62,819 bases of DNA from Chloroflexota bacterium (GCA_021372725.1 JAJFTV010000077.1:1-62819); one strand, 5' to 3'; shown: positions 26,150-34,948, numbered from the stretch's first letter. Numbers and translations: made by a program. The notes: generated from the letters alone by a model not told the origin.

Positions 26150-27610
26150 TTATTCTTGCAACAACGGCAACTCGAGTGAAAAAGTGCTGCCTTCTCCTTC
26201 GACACTCTCAGCCCAAATTTTCCCCCCATGTGCCAGTACCAGGCTGCGGGCAATCGACAGCCCCAATCCGCTGCCGCCATTCTGGCGGGCACGCGCTCCA
26301 TCAGACCGGTATAAACGCTCGAAGATATGAGGGATATCCTCCGCAGCAATACCCGTTCCGGTGTCCGTAATGGATACTCTTGCCTGCCCGCCCACGTGTT
26401 CCGATTTTGCCAGGATCGTACCCCCGGCAGCAGTGTATTGGAGCGCATTGGAAAGTAAATTCAAAAACACCTGCGAAAGGCGTTGTTCATCACCCAGAAC
26501 CTGAAGATCAGCCTGCGTCAGGTCTTCGATGATCGTAACGCCTTTCTCTTTGGCCTGTCTCTCCATCCGTTTCACGTTGATGTGCAGCAGACCGTCTATA
26601 TCAACCGGCTGAAAATCGAGCTTTAGTTCGCCGGCATCCGCCAGTGAGAGGATACGCAAGTCTTCAACCAGTTTTCGCAACGTGCCGACTTCCAGTTGCA
26701 GTCGCTGGATCGTTTCCGCATCAGGCTCGGTGATACCATCTTCGATGCTCTCCAGCTCAATCTGCAGGACGCTCAAGGGCGTACGCAGTTCATGAGCCAC
26801 ATCGGCCAGGCTGCGCCGCCGCAGCATTTCCTGGTCTTCGAGTTCGGCGGCCATGTGGTTGAAAGATTGTGTCATTTCACCCAATTCATCGTCGGTTGTG
26901 ACGGGGATACGCTGTGAGTAATCACCTTCCGCCAGTTTGTGGGATGCCTGTGACAGCGCTTTTACAGGGCGTAATATCCCTACCGACAGCCATGCCCCGA
27001 AACCGATAGCCACCAGCATTGCGCCAATTCCACCCAGTAGAACAAACGTATTGACATTGTGTAAAAAAGCTTCCTGAAAAGTGTTCAGGATACCTGCACT
27101 GGATGCCGCAATCACCGTGCCGACAATCTCGTCTTCCACCCGGATTTGTACCCCCCCTACATCCATGTTTGCCAGCAATGTGTCGGCTGATCCGGCATCA
27201 GGGTTGCTGTCGTAGATAATCCCGCCGTTGGCATCCACCAGCAGCAAGCGTTCATCCCTGGGCGGCATAATATTGCCGGCCCCCGATGTCAATTCACCAG
27301 GAACCGCCCCTTGTGGAGGTTCCACATCGATTTGCCACTGAGATCCTCCGGATTGTATCAACATTCTATTGTTCGAGAATTGACGAAAATCAATCCACAG
27401 ATTCTCCACCCCATCCCAACTGCCATTGGTGACGTAATACCAGCCAAAAATTTGGGCAGCCCGGCTGGCATACTCACGCCCGGATTGCAGCATCATACGA
27501 TTGAACCATTGGTTAATGGTGGAACGGCCTACCAATGAAAATGATCCCACTGCTGAAACGATAATCAGCACAAAGCTCAGGATCAAACGGGTTCTCAAAG
27601 ACGATTTCAA
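26150..27610 (-). CDS. Sensor histidine kinase of two-component system
   Basis: A membrane histidine kinase. Helix one (about 8-28) and helix two (about 190-210) bracket an extracytoplasmic sensor region of roughly 160 residues. A HAMP domain follows (RPVKALSQASHKLAEGDYSQ), then HisKA with the phosphoacceptor in DVAHELRTPLS (His273 with this start). The HATPase domain has an N-box (NLLSNALQY) and G-boxes (DTGTGIA, GGSGLGLSIA). The start is uncertain. TTG at 27610 is one base after the regulator stop and is preceded by GGAACGGAAG. TTG at 27655 would add 15 residues and overlap the regulator gene. Confidence 0.88.
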   Translation of the reverse strand: MKSSLRTRLILSFVLIIVSAVGSFSLVGRSTINQWFNRMMLQSGREYASRAAQIFGWYYVTNGSWDGVENLWIDFRQFSNNRMLIQSGGSQWQIDVEPPQGAVPGELTSGAGNIMPPRDERLLLVDANGGIIYDSNPDAGSADTLLANMDVGGVQIRVEDEIVGTVIAASSAGILNTFQEAFLHNVNTFVLLGGIGAMLVAIGFGAWLSVGILRPVKALSQASHKLAEGDYSQRIPVTTDDELGEMTQSFNHMAAELEDQEMLRRRSLADVAHELRTPLSVLQIELESIEDGITEPDAETIQRLQLEVGTLRKLVEDLRILSLADAGELKLDFQPVDIDGLLHINVKRMERQAKEKGVTIIEDLTQADLQVLGDEQRLSQVFLNLLSNALQYTAAGGTILAKSEHVGGQARVSITDTGTGIAAEDIPHIFERLYRSDGARARQNGGSGLGLSIARSLVLAHGGKIWAESVEGEGSTFSLELPLLQE

Positions 27611-27611
27611 A

Positions 27612-28304
27612 TTACTTCCGTTCCAAATCAGCCGTAAATCGATAGCCTGTCCCAAACACAGTCAGAATAATTTCCGGTTTGGCGGGATCTTTTTCGATTT
27701 TTTTCCTCAGGTTATGAATGTGAACATCGATGGTTCGCTCAGCCCCCTCGAAGGCTCCCAAACCGGCAGCATCCATTAACTGAAGACGCGAACAAGCTTT
27801 GTTGCGATGTTGAATAAAATGATAAAGCAGGTCATACTCAATCGGGGTGAGTGATTCTTCCTTGCCGTCCACCGATAAAAGGTGGGCCTGCGTATCGAAG
27901 ATGACATTTTCAAACCGGTACACTTCGCTGGACGCGACAGACTCATTCGAAGAGCGGCGCAGCACAGCCCGTACGCGTGCGACCAGCTCGCGCGGGCTGA
28001 AGGGTTTGGTCACATAATCATCAGCGCCAAGCTCCAGCCCCACCAGCTTGTCACTCTCTTCCACGCGCGCCGTCAGCATAATGATGGGTACATTGGATTC
28101 CTGCCGTATTCTGCGGCATACATCCAGCCCATCCATTTCAGGCAGCATGAGATCCAAAACAATCAGGTCAGGGTTTTCGCGGCGTGCCAGGGAAAGCCCG
28201 CTCAAGCCGTCGTATGCCTCAACAACCGAAAACCCTGATCCTTCCAGATATTTGCGGATCCCCCGCACGATTTTTACTTCGTCATCCACGATTAATATTT
28301 TCAT
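27612..28304 (-). CDS. OmpR/PhoB-family response regulator
   Basis: A 230-residue DNA-binding regulator. The receiver domain (1-118) has acidic residues D7 and D8, the phosphorylated D51 in VLDLMLPEMDG, and a conserved Thr and Lys (MLTARVEE, YVTKPFSP). The C-terminal winged helix (about 130-228) ends with IDVHIHNLRKKIE and GTGYRF. The start at ATG 28304 gives a standard N-terminus; an upstream in-frame start would add 16 unsupported residues. It heads the operon and likely activates the transporter genes through the direct-repeat box at 26104-26125. Confidence 0.93.
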   Translation of the reverse strand: MKILIVDDEVKIVRGIRKYLEGSGFSVVEAYDGLSGLSLARRENPDLIVLDLMLPEMDGLDVCRRIRQESNVPIIMLTARVEESDKLVGLELGADDYVTKPFSPRELVARVRAVLRRSSNESVASSEVYRFENVIFDTQAHLLSVDGKEESLTPIEYDLLYHFIQHRNKACSRLQLMDAAGLGAFEGAERTIDVHIHNLRKKIEKDPAKPEIILTVFGTGYRFTADLERK

Positions 28305-28592
28305 GTTTTTGATTGTATTCCCTCCATGCATATCCGTGCAAGTGATTGGCATGATCTCACCTTTAATATTTTATGTTCGACAAAGCAAGAATACCAAAAA
28401 GATGTTAAGATCCTGTTTATAAATTCTTTACAATTGATTGTGTCATATTTTTCTGATCGGCCTGATGGAACAAATCAAACAGATACATAGCCAAATACAT
28501 TACAATATAGGCGCACATTTTTCAAGATTACTGTTCACTGCTCGCCTATCACAAATCAATAACTCATTCATCCATCCGAAAGGAACTATCCA

Positions 28593-29759
28593 ATGCTTAA
28601 TCATGCCAAAGCCATACAGGATCAAATCGTGCACTGGCGGCGAACCATCCACAAGAACCCCGAACTGGGTTTTGAAGAAACCCAAACAGCCAATCTTATT
28701 GCCGAAAACCTGCGCTCCTTTGGGCTTAAAGTGCAGACCGGTGTAGCCCGTACAGGTGTGCTGGGCATTCTGGGTGAAGGAAAACCGGCCATTGGGCTGC
28801 GCGCAGATATGGATGCCCTGCCCCTGCAGGAGGCAAATCAAACCGAATATACCTCACAGGTGCCCAACAAAATGCATGCCTGCGGTCATGACTCGCATGT
28901 TGCCATGCTGCTCGGCGCTGCCAAACTGTTGAGTGAGATGCCAGACCGTCCCCAGGGTGAGATTCGCTTCCTGTTCCAGCCCAGTGAGGAACGTTGGGAC
29001 GCCGACGGGATCAGCGGCGGGAGCCTGATGGTCAAGGAAGGGCTGATCGACGGCCTGGATCATGTTTTTGCCATCCACATCAACAGCCTCATCCCACCAG
29101 GCAAAATTGTTTCAGGCACCGGTTATGTTATGGCGGCTCCCGACCAGTTCGTTGCAACCATCACCGGCAAAGGCACACATGGTGCATATCCACACATGGG
29201 CGTTGATCCGATCTTTGCCCTGGCGCAGGTAATCAACGCCATTCACGGCATCCGTGCACGCAGGATCAACCCGCTCAAACCCAGTGTCATTTCGATCGGT
29301 GCCGTCCACAGCGGCGATGCCAACAATATCATCCCCAACTCGGTCTTTTTCAATGGCACCATTCGCAGTTATGACGAAGAAATCCGCCAGCAGTTGCATG
29401 AGGAGCTGGAACGGGCCCTGGGTGTTGCCCGGGCACTGGGCTGCCAGACTGAACTGAAGATCGAAAGGGGTTACCCCGCCACATACAATGACCCCCAATT
29501 CACTGCCCAGGTTGAGCGCACAGCCAAATCGGTGCTGGGAGATGACTGTCTGTATCCGTTTGAACCCAGCATGGGCGGGGAAGATTTCAGTTATATGTCA
29601 AACGAAAAGCCCGGCACGCTTGTCTGGCTGGGAGCCAAACTTGATGGCGAACCCCGCCCGCATCACAACCCTTACTTTGACATCGATGAAAACGCCCTGC
29701 CGATGGGTACTGCATTGTATGCACAGGTGGCAGTGGACACACTGAAAAACAAATCCTGA
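28593..29759 (+). CDS. M20-family amidohydrolase (N-acyl amino acid / HipO-like)
   Basis: A 388-residue metallohydrolase of the M20D subfamily (hippurate, N-acyl- or IAA-amino acid hydrolases). The metal-binding region includes MHACGHDSH near residue 90, QPSEE near 130, the ADMDALPL strand and a C-terminal PSMGGEDFSYM. A dimerization domain lies between about 180 and 295. It likely frees amino acids from N-acyl conjugates in the cytoplasm; the precise acyl group is unknown. AAAGGAA lies nine bases upstream of the start. It is monocistronic and divergent from the response regulator gene. Confidence 0.88.
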   Translation: MLNHAKAIQDQIVHWRRTIHKNPELGFEETQTANLIAENLRSFGLKVQTGVARTGVLGILGEGKPAIGLRADMDALPLQEANQTEYTSQVPNKMHACGHDSHVAMLLGAAKLLSEMPDRPQGEIRFLFQPSEERWDADGISGGSLMVKEGLIDGLDHVFAIHINSLIPPGKIVSGTGYVMAAPDQFVATITGKGTHGAYPHMGVDPIFALAQVINAIHGIRARRINPLKPSVISIGAVHSGDANNIIPNSVFFNGTIRSYDEEIRQQLHEELERALGVARALGCQTELKIERGYPATYNDPQFTAQVERTAKSVLGDDCLYPFEPSMGGEDFSYMSNEKPGTLVWLGAKLDGEPRPHHNPYFDIDENALPMGTALYAQVAVDTLKNKS

Positions 29760-30059
29760 ATCGATCTGGATTGGGGAACCTGACTGGAGGGGGTAGAGTA
29801 CGTGGAGGGAAAATCGCCAACGAATTCAGCCTGCATCCGCGAACGAACAATCGAGTAGATGTCAGACGAGAGAACGCTGGCTGAATTGACTTGTTGTGGA
29901 AACACGCTCCCAGGCGGCCTCCTCATTGTATTCCGGGTGCAACTGGGCGAAACACATCCCGTCATTGTCATGCCGAACACAGTGAGGCATCCGCCCAAGG
30001 ATTGATTGGACAATTAACCCGTTATGCGCACATCCCCTTAGGCTGCTCGAAGAGATACA
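29760..30059. repeat. Gene-free stretch with an intergenic repeat copy at the broken end of abiEii
   Basis: Positions 29961-30030 carry a plus-oriented copy of the dispersed repeat (GTCATTGTCATGCCGAAC, then AGTGAGGCATCCGCCC). The following bases (to about 30030) match the interior of the 21690-21743 copy. Arms AATTCAGCC (29823-29831) and GGCTGAATT (29879-29887) form a further inverted repeat. No coding sequence is supported. The repeat ends about 30 bases from the truncated abiEii remnant. Confidence 0.6.
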
Positions 30060-30374
30060 TTAAACATAATATTTCATGTACTGGGTTTTGGCAGTGACCT
30101 CGGTATAACCAATGTTGGTGCGGAAACAAGTCAGCAAGTCACTTTCAAGATCGCCAAGGTCAATCCCGTTACTGTTATCCAGATCGATATCTTCTGAGAG
30201 CCGGTTTAGTCCATAGATGATGTGCAGACACGTGCCCCCGTAAAAATTCAGTTTTCTGTATACTGGGTGATTGTACAGAAAATCCAGTGTGTATGCTTGC
30301 AGAAATTCTTTAAGGATGATCCGCTTCGTTTCATTCGCCAGCAACGGATCTCTTTGGAAGAGAACATTTTGCAT
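30060..30374 (-). pseudogene. Truncated AbiEii-type nucleotidyltransferase toxin remnant
   Basis: A 104-residue frame matching only the N-terminal part of AbiEii toxins. It contains the helix YTLDFLYNHP, then NFYGGTCLHIIYGLNRLSED and the metal-binding DIDLD. Complete AbiEii proteins are well over 200 residues. Everything after the first catalytic strand is missing, and the frame runs into repeat DNA. It starts eight bases after the AbiEi-like frame, the usual antitoxin-toxin order. Catalysis is unlikely without the rest of the fold. It could be a short antitoxin-like leftover, but decay is the simpler reading. Confidence 0.7.
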
Positions 30375-30382
30375 CGATTAGA

Positions 30383-30916
30383 TTAATGTCGCCATATTGT
30401 TTTCCTTAGATTTTTCAATATCTGCTCCATCTTTCTGCTATTGCTCGATTCGACAAATTCTGAAAACTCAACCTTTTCATCTTCTGAAAACTCTTCCAGG
30501 TTCAGACGCAGGTCTTCAGCCAGGTTATAGCTGGAAAACCGGCCTTTTGCACTCCAGGGGCGTAGATAGAGGAAATCAAAAAGCGCTTTAGCAACTGCCG
30601 CCTGGGAAAAAGGAATTCCAAAATAATCCAGGATAGTAAATCCGTTGTAGAGATTCTCCTTGATATTGCGATATGTAAAGATTCCTAATTTATTATCAAT
30701 CACGCGCGTATGCTTGAGGGTAACCGCCGAGATCGGATAAGTAACATCTGTGAGGATGGCATGTCTCTGCAGAATATATTCCAGCGAAACATACGACTGA
30801 GGGATTAGAATCGCGCTGGCCGCAGGTGCAAAATTCACATCTGCACAATGCAATTCATAAAAACGGCGTGTCATATAAACGCTCTTTTTTAGCTGATAGA
30901 TGTGACCAGCCTTCAT
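30383..30916 (-). pseudogene. AbiEi-type antitoxin with damaged N-terminus
   Basis: The 177-residue frame matches the C-terminal part of AbiEi antitoxins (type IV system). It has SYVSLEYILQRHAILTD, then ISAVTLKHTRVIDNKLG and the helix AVAKALFDFLYLRPW. The usual N-terminal winged helix is incomplete. In-frame sequence upstream (GIRTALYRWM, reaching about 30943) looks like its end, but before that the frame enters C/G-rich repeat-like DNA, has no start codon and hits stops at 31004-31009. The antitoxin therefore appears 5'-truncated. An intact protein starting at 30916 would lack the DNA-reading helix. Confidence 0.65.
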
Positions 30917-30939
30917 CCAACGGTAAAGCGCGGTACGAA

Positions 30940-30980
30940 TCCCCTCCTGCCCTCTCTCCGGCGGTCGGGGAAAGAATTCA
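30940..30980. repeat. GC-rich intergenic repeat replacing the 5' end of abiEi
   Basis: AATCCCCTCCTGCCCTCTCT followed by CCGGCGGTCGGGG resembles the C-rich units at 53529-53577 and, reversed, 3588-3620. The abiEi homology stops at its left edge. The match among the three is by eye and approximate. Confidence 0.4.
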
Positions 30981-31138
30981 AAGAAAACCTGAATTCCATC
31001 AACTTATTACCGATTTATAAATAGTGTAGCATTTTTCCAATAAACGAGTTATTATAGATGTGTTATTTTATACGCCAAAAGCGTTTCGACAGGTTCTGCT
31101 CCATTACAGTTCCAATGCACATAAAGAGTAGAAAAATA

Positions 31139-31160
31139 TTTTTCGTTTCAAGACGAAAAA
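31139..31160 (+). promoter_or_regulatory. 5'-UTR hairpin beside the ribosome site of the secreted-protein gene
   Basis: Arms TTTTTCGT (31139-31146) and ACGAAAAA (31153-31160) form an eight-base-pair hairpin. It ends a few bases before AGGAG (ribosome site) and the ATG at 31178. It may stabilize the mRNA 5' end or tune translation. Confidence 0.4.
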
Positions 31161-31177
31161 GACAGGAGTAAATATTT

Positions 31178-32020
31178 ATGAAGAAAATAGTGTTTCCGAG
31201 TCTCGTACTGGTTCTGATCCTTGGGCTGGCAGCCCCGGTGATGGCCCAAACAGAAATTACTTTTAATGGCACAGTTTTATCCATCGATACAGTTGGGGGC
31301 ACGTTCGAGTTGCAGGTCTCGGAAAGCGAAACTTACACTGTTGTTCCACCCGCCGGTTTCGATCTGACGCTTCTAAGCGTTGGCGGCACGGCTCGTGTGA
31401 TCGGATTTCTGACCGACACCACCATCACAGCCAGCCAGATCCTGCTGCCCACAGAATATGTCGGCACCGTTCTCTCCATTGATCTGGTTGCCGGTACCTT
31501 CACTTTTCAAACCAAAACCGGTACCATCTTTACCGTCACCCCACCGGAAAGGTTTGATCTGACATCGCTGGGCGTAGGAGATGTTATCATCCTGACAGGC
31601 CTGCAAGGAACCGATACCATCATCGCAACGAGTATACAGACTCTGTTCAATGGTGATGGCGAAGGCAATAAAGGCGGTAATTACTGCGAAAACCTGGATC
31701 AGGTACACCAGGTTGCGCAACGCCTGGCCGAGAGAAGCGGGCTTTACTATGAACAGATTATGAGCTGGTTCTGCGTGGATGGGCTGGGCTTTGGAGAAAT
31801 TGCCAATGCCATCAAAGCCAACAAGAAGCTGGAAGGCAGCTCATCAGTTACTGAAATTCTGGCCATGAAAGAAGAACTGGGCGGTTGGGGTAAGGTCAAA
31901 CAGGAACTGGGTCTGATCGGCAAAAACAAAAATACCCAGCCAGATGATGAACCCACCATTCAAAACGATAACGGGAATCACGGGAATGGCAAGGATAAGG
32001 ACAAGAACAAAAACAAGTAA
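31178..32020 (+). CDS. Secreted protein with two DUF5666-like beta repeats
   Basis: A 280-residue exported protein. The signal peptide (about 1-24) ends in VMAQ. Two tandem beta domains follow: FNGTVLSIDTVGGTFELQV near residues 28-90 and YVGTVLSIDLVAGTFTFQT near 92-152. They share the order G-T-V-L-S-I-D, then PPxxFDLTxLxVG, as in DUF5666. A helical region (about 165-250) with two Cys residues (YCENL, WFCVD) comes next. The C-terminus is a hydrophilic Asn/Lys/Asp-rich tail with GNGKDKDKNKNK. The start has AGGAG upstream, and a strong terminator follows. The function is unknown; a cell-surface or carbohydrate-binding role is only a guess. Confidence 0.75.
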   Translation: MKKIVFPSLVLVLILGLAAPVMAQTEITFNGTVLSIDTVGGTFELQVSESETYTVVPPAGFDLTLLSVGGTARVIGFLTDTTITASQILLPTEYVGTVLSIDLVAGTFTFQTKTGTIFTVTPPERFDLTSLGVGDVIILTGLQGTDTIIATSIQTLFNGDGEGNKGGNYCENLDQVHQVAQRLAERSGLYYEQIMSWFCVDGLGFGEIANAIKANKKLEGSSSVTEILAMKEELGGWGKVKQELGLIGKNKNTQPDDEPTIQNDNGNHGNGKDKDKNKNK

Positions 32021-32038
32021 GTAAAGGGTAAGTAAATC

Positions 32039-32071
32039 AGGGGCTGTCTCAAAAGTTGACAGCCCCTTTTT
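32039..32071 (+). terminator. Strong intrinsic terminator, GGGGCTGTC family
   Basis: AGGGGCTGTC (32039-32048), a nine-base loop, then GACAGCCCCT (32058-32067) and a T-run. It follows the secreted-protein gene and lies back to back with the argH stop codon at 32074, so it can serve both strands. Confidence 0.9.
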
Positions 32072-32073
32072 AT

Positions 32074-33456
32074 TTAATACAGCTTGACCTTCTGCACTCC
32101 CTTGGCAATTTCCAACTGCTCCCTGACGGCCTCTGGTGCAGTGCCTCCAAAAGCTGCGCGCCGGCTCAGCGACAGATCGATATCCAGTGCATCCAGTAAC
32201 CGAAAATCAAAATTGGGCACCAGTGCCTGCCATTCAGTCAGCGGCAGCTCATTCAACAGCAGCCCCAATTCTTCCGCCTTGCGGACTGCCCGGCCAACCA
32301 GCGAATACGCTTCTCTGAACGGGATGCCTGTACTGACCAGGGCATCTGCCATATCGGTTGCCAGAGCTTGCGGGTCGATTGCCGCAAACATCTTCGACTT
32401 ATGCACAACCAACGTGCTGATGCACCCGCTCATCACCTCCAGTGCTTTTTCCACGGTGTCGGCCGCTTCGAACACCGGCTGCTTGTCTTCCTGCAGATCC
32501 TTGTCATAAGCAGAAGGCAGTGCTTTCAATGTGGCGAGAAAACCGGCCAGCCGGCCGGTAAGTGTACCGCTTTTGCCGCGCACCAGTTCCAACGGGTCGG
32601 GGTTCTTCTTTTGCGGCATCAGACTCGATCCGGTGGAAAAATCATCTGCCAGGGTCATATACCCAAATTCGCGGGTTGAGTAGAGAATGAGCGCTTCTGC
32701 CATGCGGCTGGCATGCACGCCGATCATGGAACAGCAGAATAAAAATCCTGCCACAAAATCACGGTCAGAAACGGCATCCAGCGAGTTGGGCGACGGCTCA
32801 CGGAAACCCAGCGCATCGCTCAACCGGAAACGGTCGATTTCTTCAAATCCGGTGCCTGCCAAAGCACCGCACCCCAACGGGCAAACCTCTGTTTCCTTAT
32901 ACAGGTTATGTAACCGGTGGCGGTCCCGCTGCAAAGCCCAGAAGTGTGACAGCCACCAATGGCTCAATAAAATCGGCTGTGCCTGCTGCAAGTGCGTGTA
33001 ACCTGGCAGCACAGCTCCCCAATCCAATTCAGCCCGTTGAAGCAGCGTATCCTGTAAATTACATAACTGTGCATCAACACGCTGGATGGCCGCCATCACC
33101 CACAGACGGAAGTCGGTTGCCACCTGGTCGTTACGGCTGCGGCCGGTATGCAGCCTGCCGGCCACCGGCCCGATCATCTCGGTAAGCTGGCGTTCCACCG
33201 CGCTGTGAATATCCTCATCCCCCGCATCCACATCCAGTGTGCCGGCAGAAATCTGCGCCTTGATGTGTTCCAATCCGTCGATGATCTGTTTGGCATCCCG
33301 ATCCTCCAGCAAACCTGCGTACTGCAGCGCTTCTGCCCAGGCAATGCTACCGCATACATCCACGGAACCCAGCCGGTGGTCAAACCCCAACGACCGGTTG
33401 AAGGATTCTGCTGAAGGGTTAAGTTTTCCGGTCAATCTTCCTTGCCAGAGTTTCAT
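32074..33456 (-). CDS. argH: Argininosuccinate lyase
   Basis: A 460-residue enzyme of the fumarase/aspartase superfamily that splits argininosuccinate to arginine and fumarate, the last step of arginine synthesis. The signature GSSLMPQKKNPDPLEL is near residue 275. The first conserved region appears as HTGRSRNDQVATDFRLW. The active-site pair region YTHLQQAQPI is also clear. Length is standard. It starts four bases after the argG stop with a GGAG ribosome site, forming an argG-argH operon under the leader at 34791-34987. Confidence 0.97.
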   Translation of the reverse strand: MKLWQGRLTGKLNPSAESFNRSLGFDHRLGSVDVCGSIAWAEALQYAGLLEDRDAKQIIDGLEHIKAQISAGTLDVDAGDEDIHSAVERQLTEMIGPVAGRLHTGRSRNDQVATDFRLWVMAAIQRVDAQLCNLQDTLLQRAELDWGAVLPGYTHLQQAQPILLSHWWLSHFWALQRDRHRLHNLYKETEVCPLGCGALAGTGFEEIDRFRLSDALGFREPSPNSLDAVSDRDFVAGFLFCCSMIGVHASRMAEALILYSTREFGYMTLADDFSTGSSLMPQKKNPDPLELVRGKSGTLTGRLAGFLATLKALPSAYDKDLQEDKQPVFEAADTVEKALEVMSGCISTLVVHKSKMFAAIDPQALATDMADALVSTGIPFREAYSLVGRAVRKAEELGLLLNELPLTEWQALVPNFDFRLLDALDIDLSLSRRAAFGGTAPEAVREQLEIAKGVQKVKLY

Positions 33457-33460
33457 TTAA

Positions 33461-34744
33461 CTAATCTCCATCGCCGCCGATTGGCATTTCATACTTTCTA
33501 TTTTGACAGCACGTCTCTTGTTCAGGTTCCAGCGCCATCTTTTGAACTTTGGCATGAATTTTGGCAGGCAGGCCAAACAGACGGATGAAACCGGTCGAAT
33601 CACTGTGATCAAAATCTGCCGAATGGCCAAAGGTAGCCACTTTTTCACTGTACAAACTTAAGGGGCTCTCACGCTTCATCACAATCAGGTTACCCTTGTA
33701 CAGCTTCAAGGTGATTGAGCCGGTGACGCACTTCTGGGTACTCAGGAAGAAGGCGTCCATCGCTTCACGCAGCGGGCTGAACCATAATCCGTTGTACACC
33801 TGTTCGGCGTAATTCAGTGCCAGGCTTTCTTTTGTATGAGCAGTAGCCTTATCCAGTGTGATTGATTCAAGTTCGCGGTGGGCAAACATGAGGATTGTTC
33901 CGCCGGGGGTTTCATAAATACCATGACTCTTCATGCCAACGAGGCGATTTTCCACCAGGTCGATCTGACCAATAGCGTGTTTACCACCTAAAACATTCAA
34001 CTTCTCAATCAGCTCGACGCCGCCCATGACAACGCCGTTCAAGGCCACCGGGTTGCCCTGTTCAAAGGCAATGGTAACGATTTCCGGTGCATCGGGTGCC
34101 TGTTCGGGGGTCACCGAAAGCTGGTACAGGTCATCCTGGGGAGCATTGGCCAGATTCTCCAATGGGCCGCCTTCATGCGAGATATGCCACAGGTTCTGAT
34201 CACGGCTGTACAGCGAGGGGTTATTCTTGACCGGGAAGGGGATGTTGTGTTTCTCCAGGTAAGCCAGGGCATCTTCACGGGAGGTGATATCCCATTCGCG
34301 CCACGGGGCAATGACCTTGAGGGCCGGATTGAGGGCCATCACACCCACCTCAAAACGTACCTGGTCGTTGCCTTTACCGGTGCAGCCGTGGCAAATGGCG
34401 TCCGCGCCTTCCTGTTCGGCGATTTGCACCAGGTGTTTTACCACCACCGGGCGGGCAATGGAGGTGCCCAGCAGGTAGCGCTGTTCATACAATGCTCCGG
34501 AGTGCAGCATGGGGAAGATGTACTCGTTGACCAGCTCATCGCGCAGATCACCGATAATCAGCTTGCTGGCACCCGATTGCAAAGCACGGGCTTCAAGCCC
34601 CTCCAGTTCCTCCCCCTGCCCCACATTCGCACAGAAGCAGACCACCTCACAGCCATAGTTTTCCTTCAACCAGGGGATGATTGTGGAAGTATCCAATCCG
34701 CCCGAATACGCCAGAACCACCTTGTTGAACTTTGATTTTTGCAT
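33461..34744 (-). CDS. argG: Argininosuccinate synthase
   Basis: A 427-residue ATP pyrophosphatase that joins citrulline and aspartate. The P-loop AYSGGLDTS is near residue 11, and the conserved region GCTGKGNDQVRFE near 115. The start is ATG 34744 with GGAG upstream; an earlier in-frame start at 34792 would lie in the terminator. The protein is about 25 residues longer than the usual 400. It ends in a hydrophilic tail after DSTGFIRLFGLP that contains a Cys-Cys pair. Expression is predicted to be governed by the upstream Arg-codon leader and attenuator. Confidence 0.96.
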   Translation of the reverse strand: MQKSKFNKVVLAYSGGLDTSTIIPWLKENYGCEVVCFCANVGQGEELEGLEARALQSGASKLIIGDLRDELVNEYIFPMLHSGALYEQRYLLGTSIARPVVVKHLVQIAEQEGADAICHGCTGKGNDQVRFEVGVMALNPALKVIAPWREWDITSREDALAYLEKHNIPFPVKNNPSLYSRDQNLWHISHEGGPLENLANAPQDDLYQLSVTPEQAPDAPEIVTIAFEQGNPVALNGVVMGGVELIEKLNVLGGKHAIGQIDLVENRLVGMKSHGIYETPGGTILMFAHRELESITLDKATAHTKESLALNYAEQVYNGLWFSPLREAMDAFFLSTQKCVTGSITLKLYKGNLIVMKRESPLSLYSEKVATFGHSADFDHSDSTGFIRLFGLPAKIHAKVQKMALEPEQETCCQNRKYEMPIGGDGD

Positions 34745-34790
34745 CTCGATCTCCTTTTGATCATAATTTTTAGATACCGGTTTGGAAAAC

Positions 34791-34821
34791 AAAAAAGCCT
34801 TCCGTTCAGGAAGGCTTTTGG
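34791..34821 (-). terminator. Attenuator terminator in the argG leader
   Basis: On the transcript, AAAAGCCTTCC, a five-base loop, and GGAAGGCTTTT followed by further Us form an intrinsic terminator 47 bases before the argG start. Because it precedes the gene and one arm can pair with an upstream sequence, it acts as an attenuator rather than a gene-end terminator. Confidence 0.85.
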
Positions 34822-34855
34822 TTCACAAAAGTATTATGTGCTATCGCTGCCGCTG

Positions 34856-34948
34856 CTATTTACCCTGGAAACGATAAACGCACCTTCCTGAAGGGAGGAA
34901 AGTGCAGCTTCGTCGAGCGCGGTTCACAAGCGATACGAATTGGTGCAT
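34856..34948 (-). CDS. Arginine-rich leader peptide of argGH (30 codons)
   Basis: The frame starts ATG at 34948 and stops TAG at 34856-34858, giving 30 residues. It has five Arg codons: 10 (CGC), 12 (CGA), 13 (CGA), 22 (AGG) and 26 (CGT). The sequence N-R-A-R-R lies just before hairpin arm 1. There is no Shine-Dalgarno, but the promoter's predicted start is only a few bases upstream, so it would be read as a leaderless message. A ribosome stalled at codons 12-13 would cover arm 1 of the antiterminator system. The peptide itself need not be functional. Calling it translated is an inference from position and geometry. Confidence 0.65.
   Translation of the reverse strand: MHQFVSLVNRARRSCTFLPSGRCVYRFQGK
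34880..34905 (-). promoter_or_regulatory. Anti-antiterminator hairpin (arms 1 and 2) of the argG attenuator
   Basis: Transcript arm 1 GCACTTTCCT (34905-34896) pairs with arm 2 AGGAAGGTGC (34889-34880), ten pairs including one G-U. The overlapping stretch TTCAGGAAGG (34892-34883) is instead perfectly complementary over ten bases to CCTTCCTGAA in the terminator's 5' arm and loop. The two folds exclude each other, as in classic attenuation. Confidence 0.75.

Noticed and set aside
31063..31302. 79-residue minus-strand frame overlapping the secreted protein start
   Set aside because: It runs across the signal-peptide coding region in antisense and has no features of its own.
34791..34948. T-box riboswitch upstream of argG
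   Set aside because: There is a terminator and a competing fold, but no T-box core (the conserved GGTGG-ACC-GCG run) and no recognisable specifier stem. The Arg-codon frame explains the layout better.
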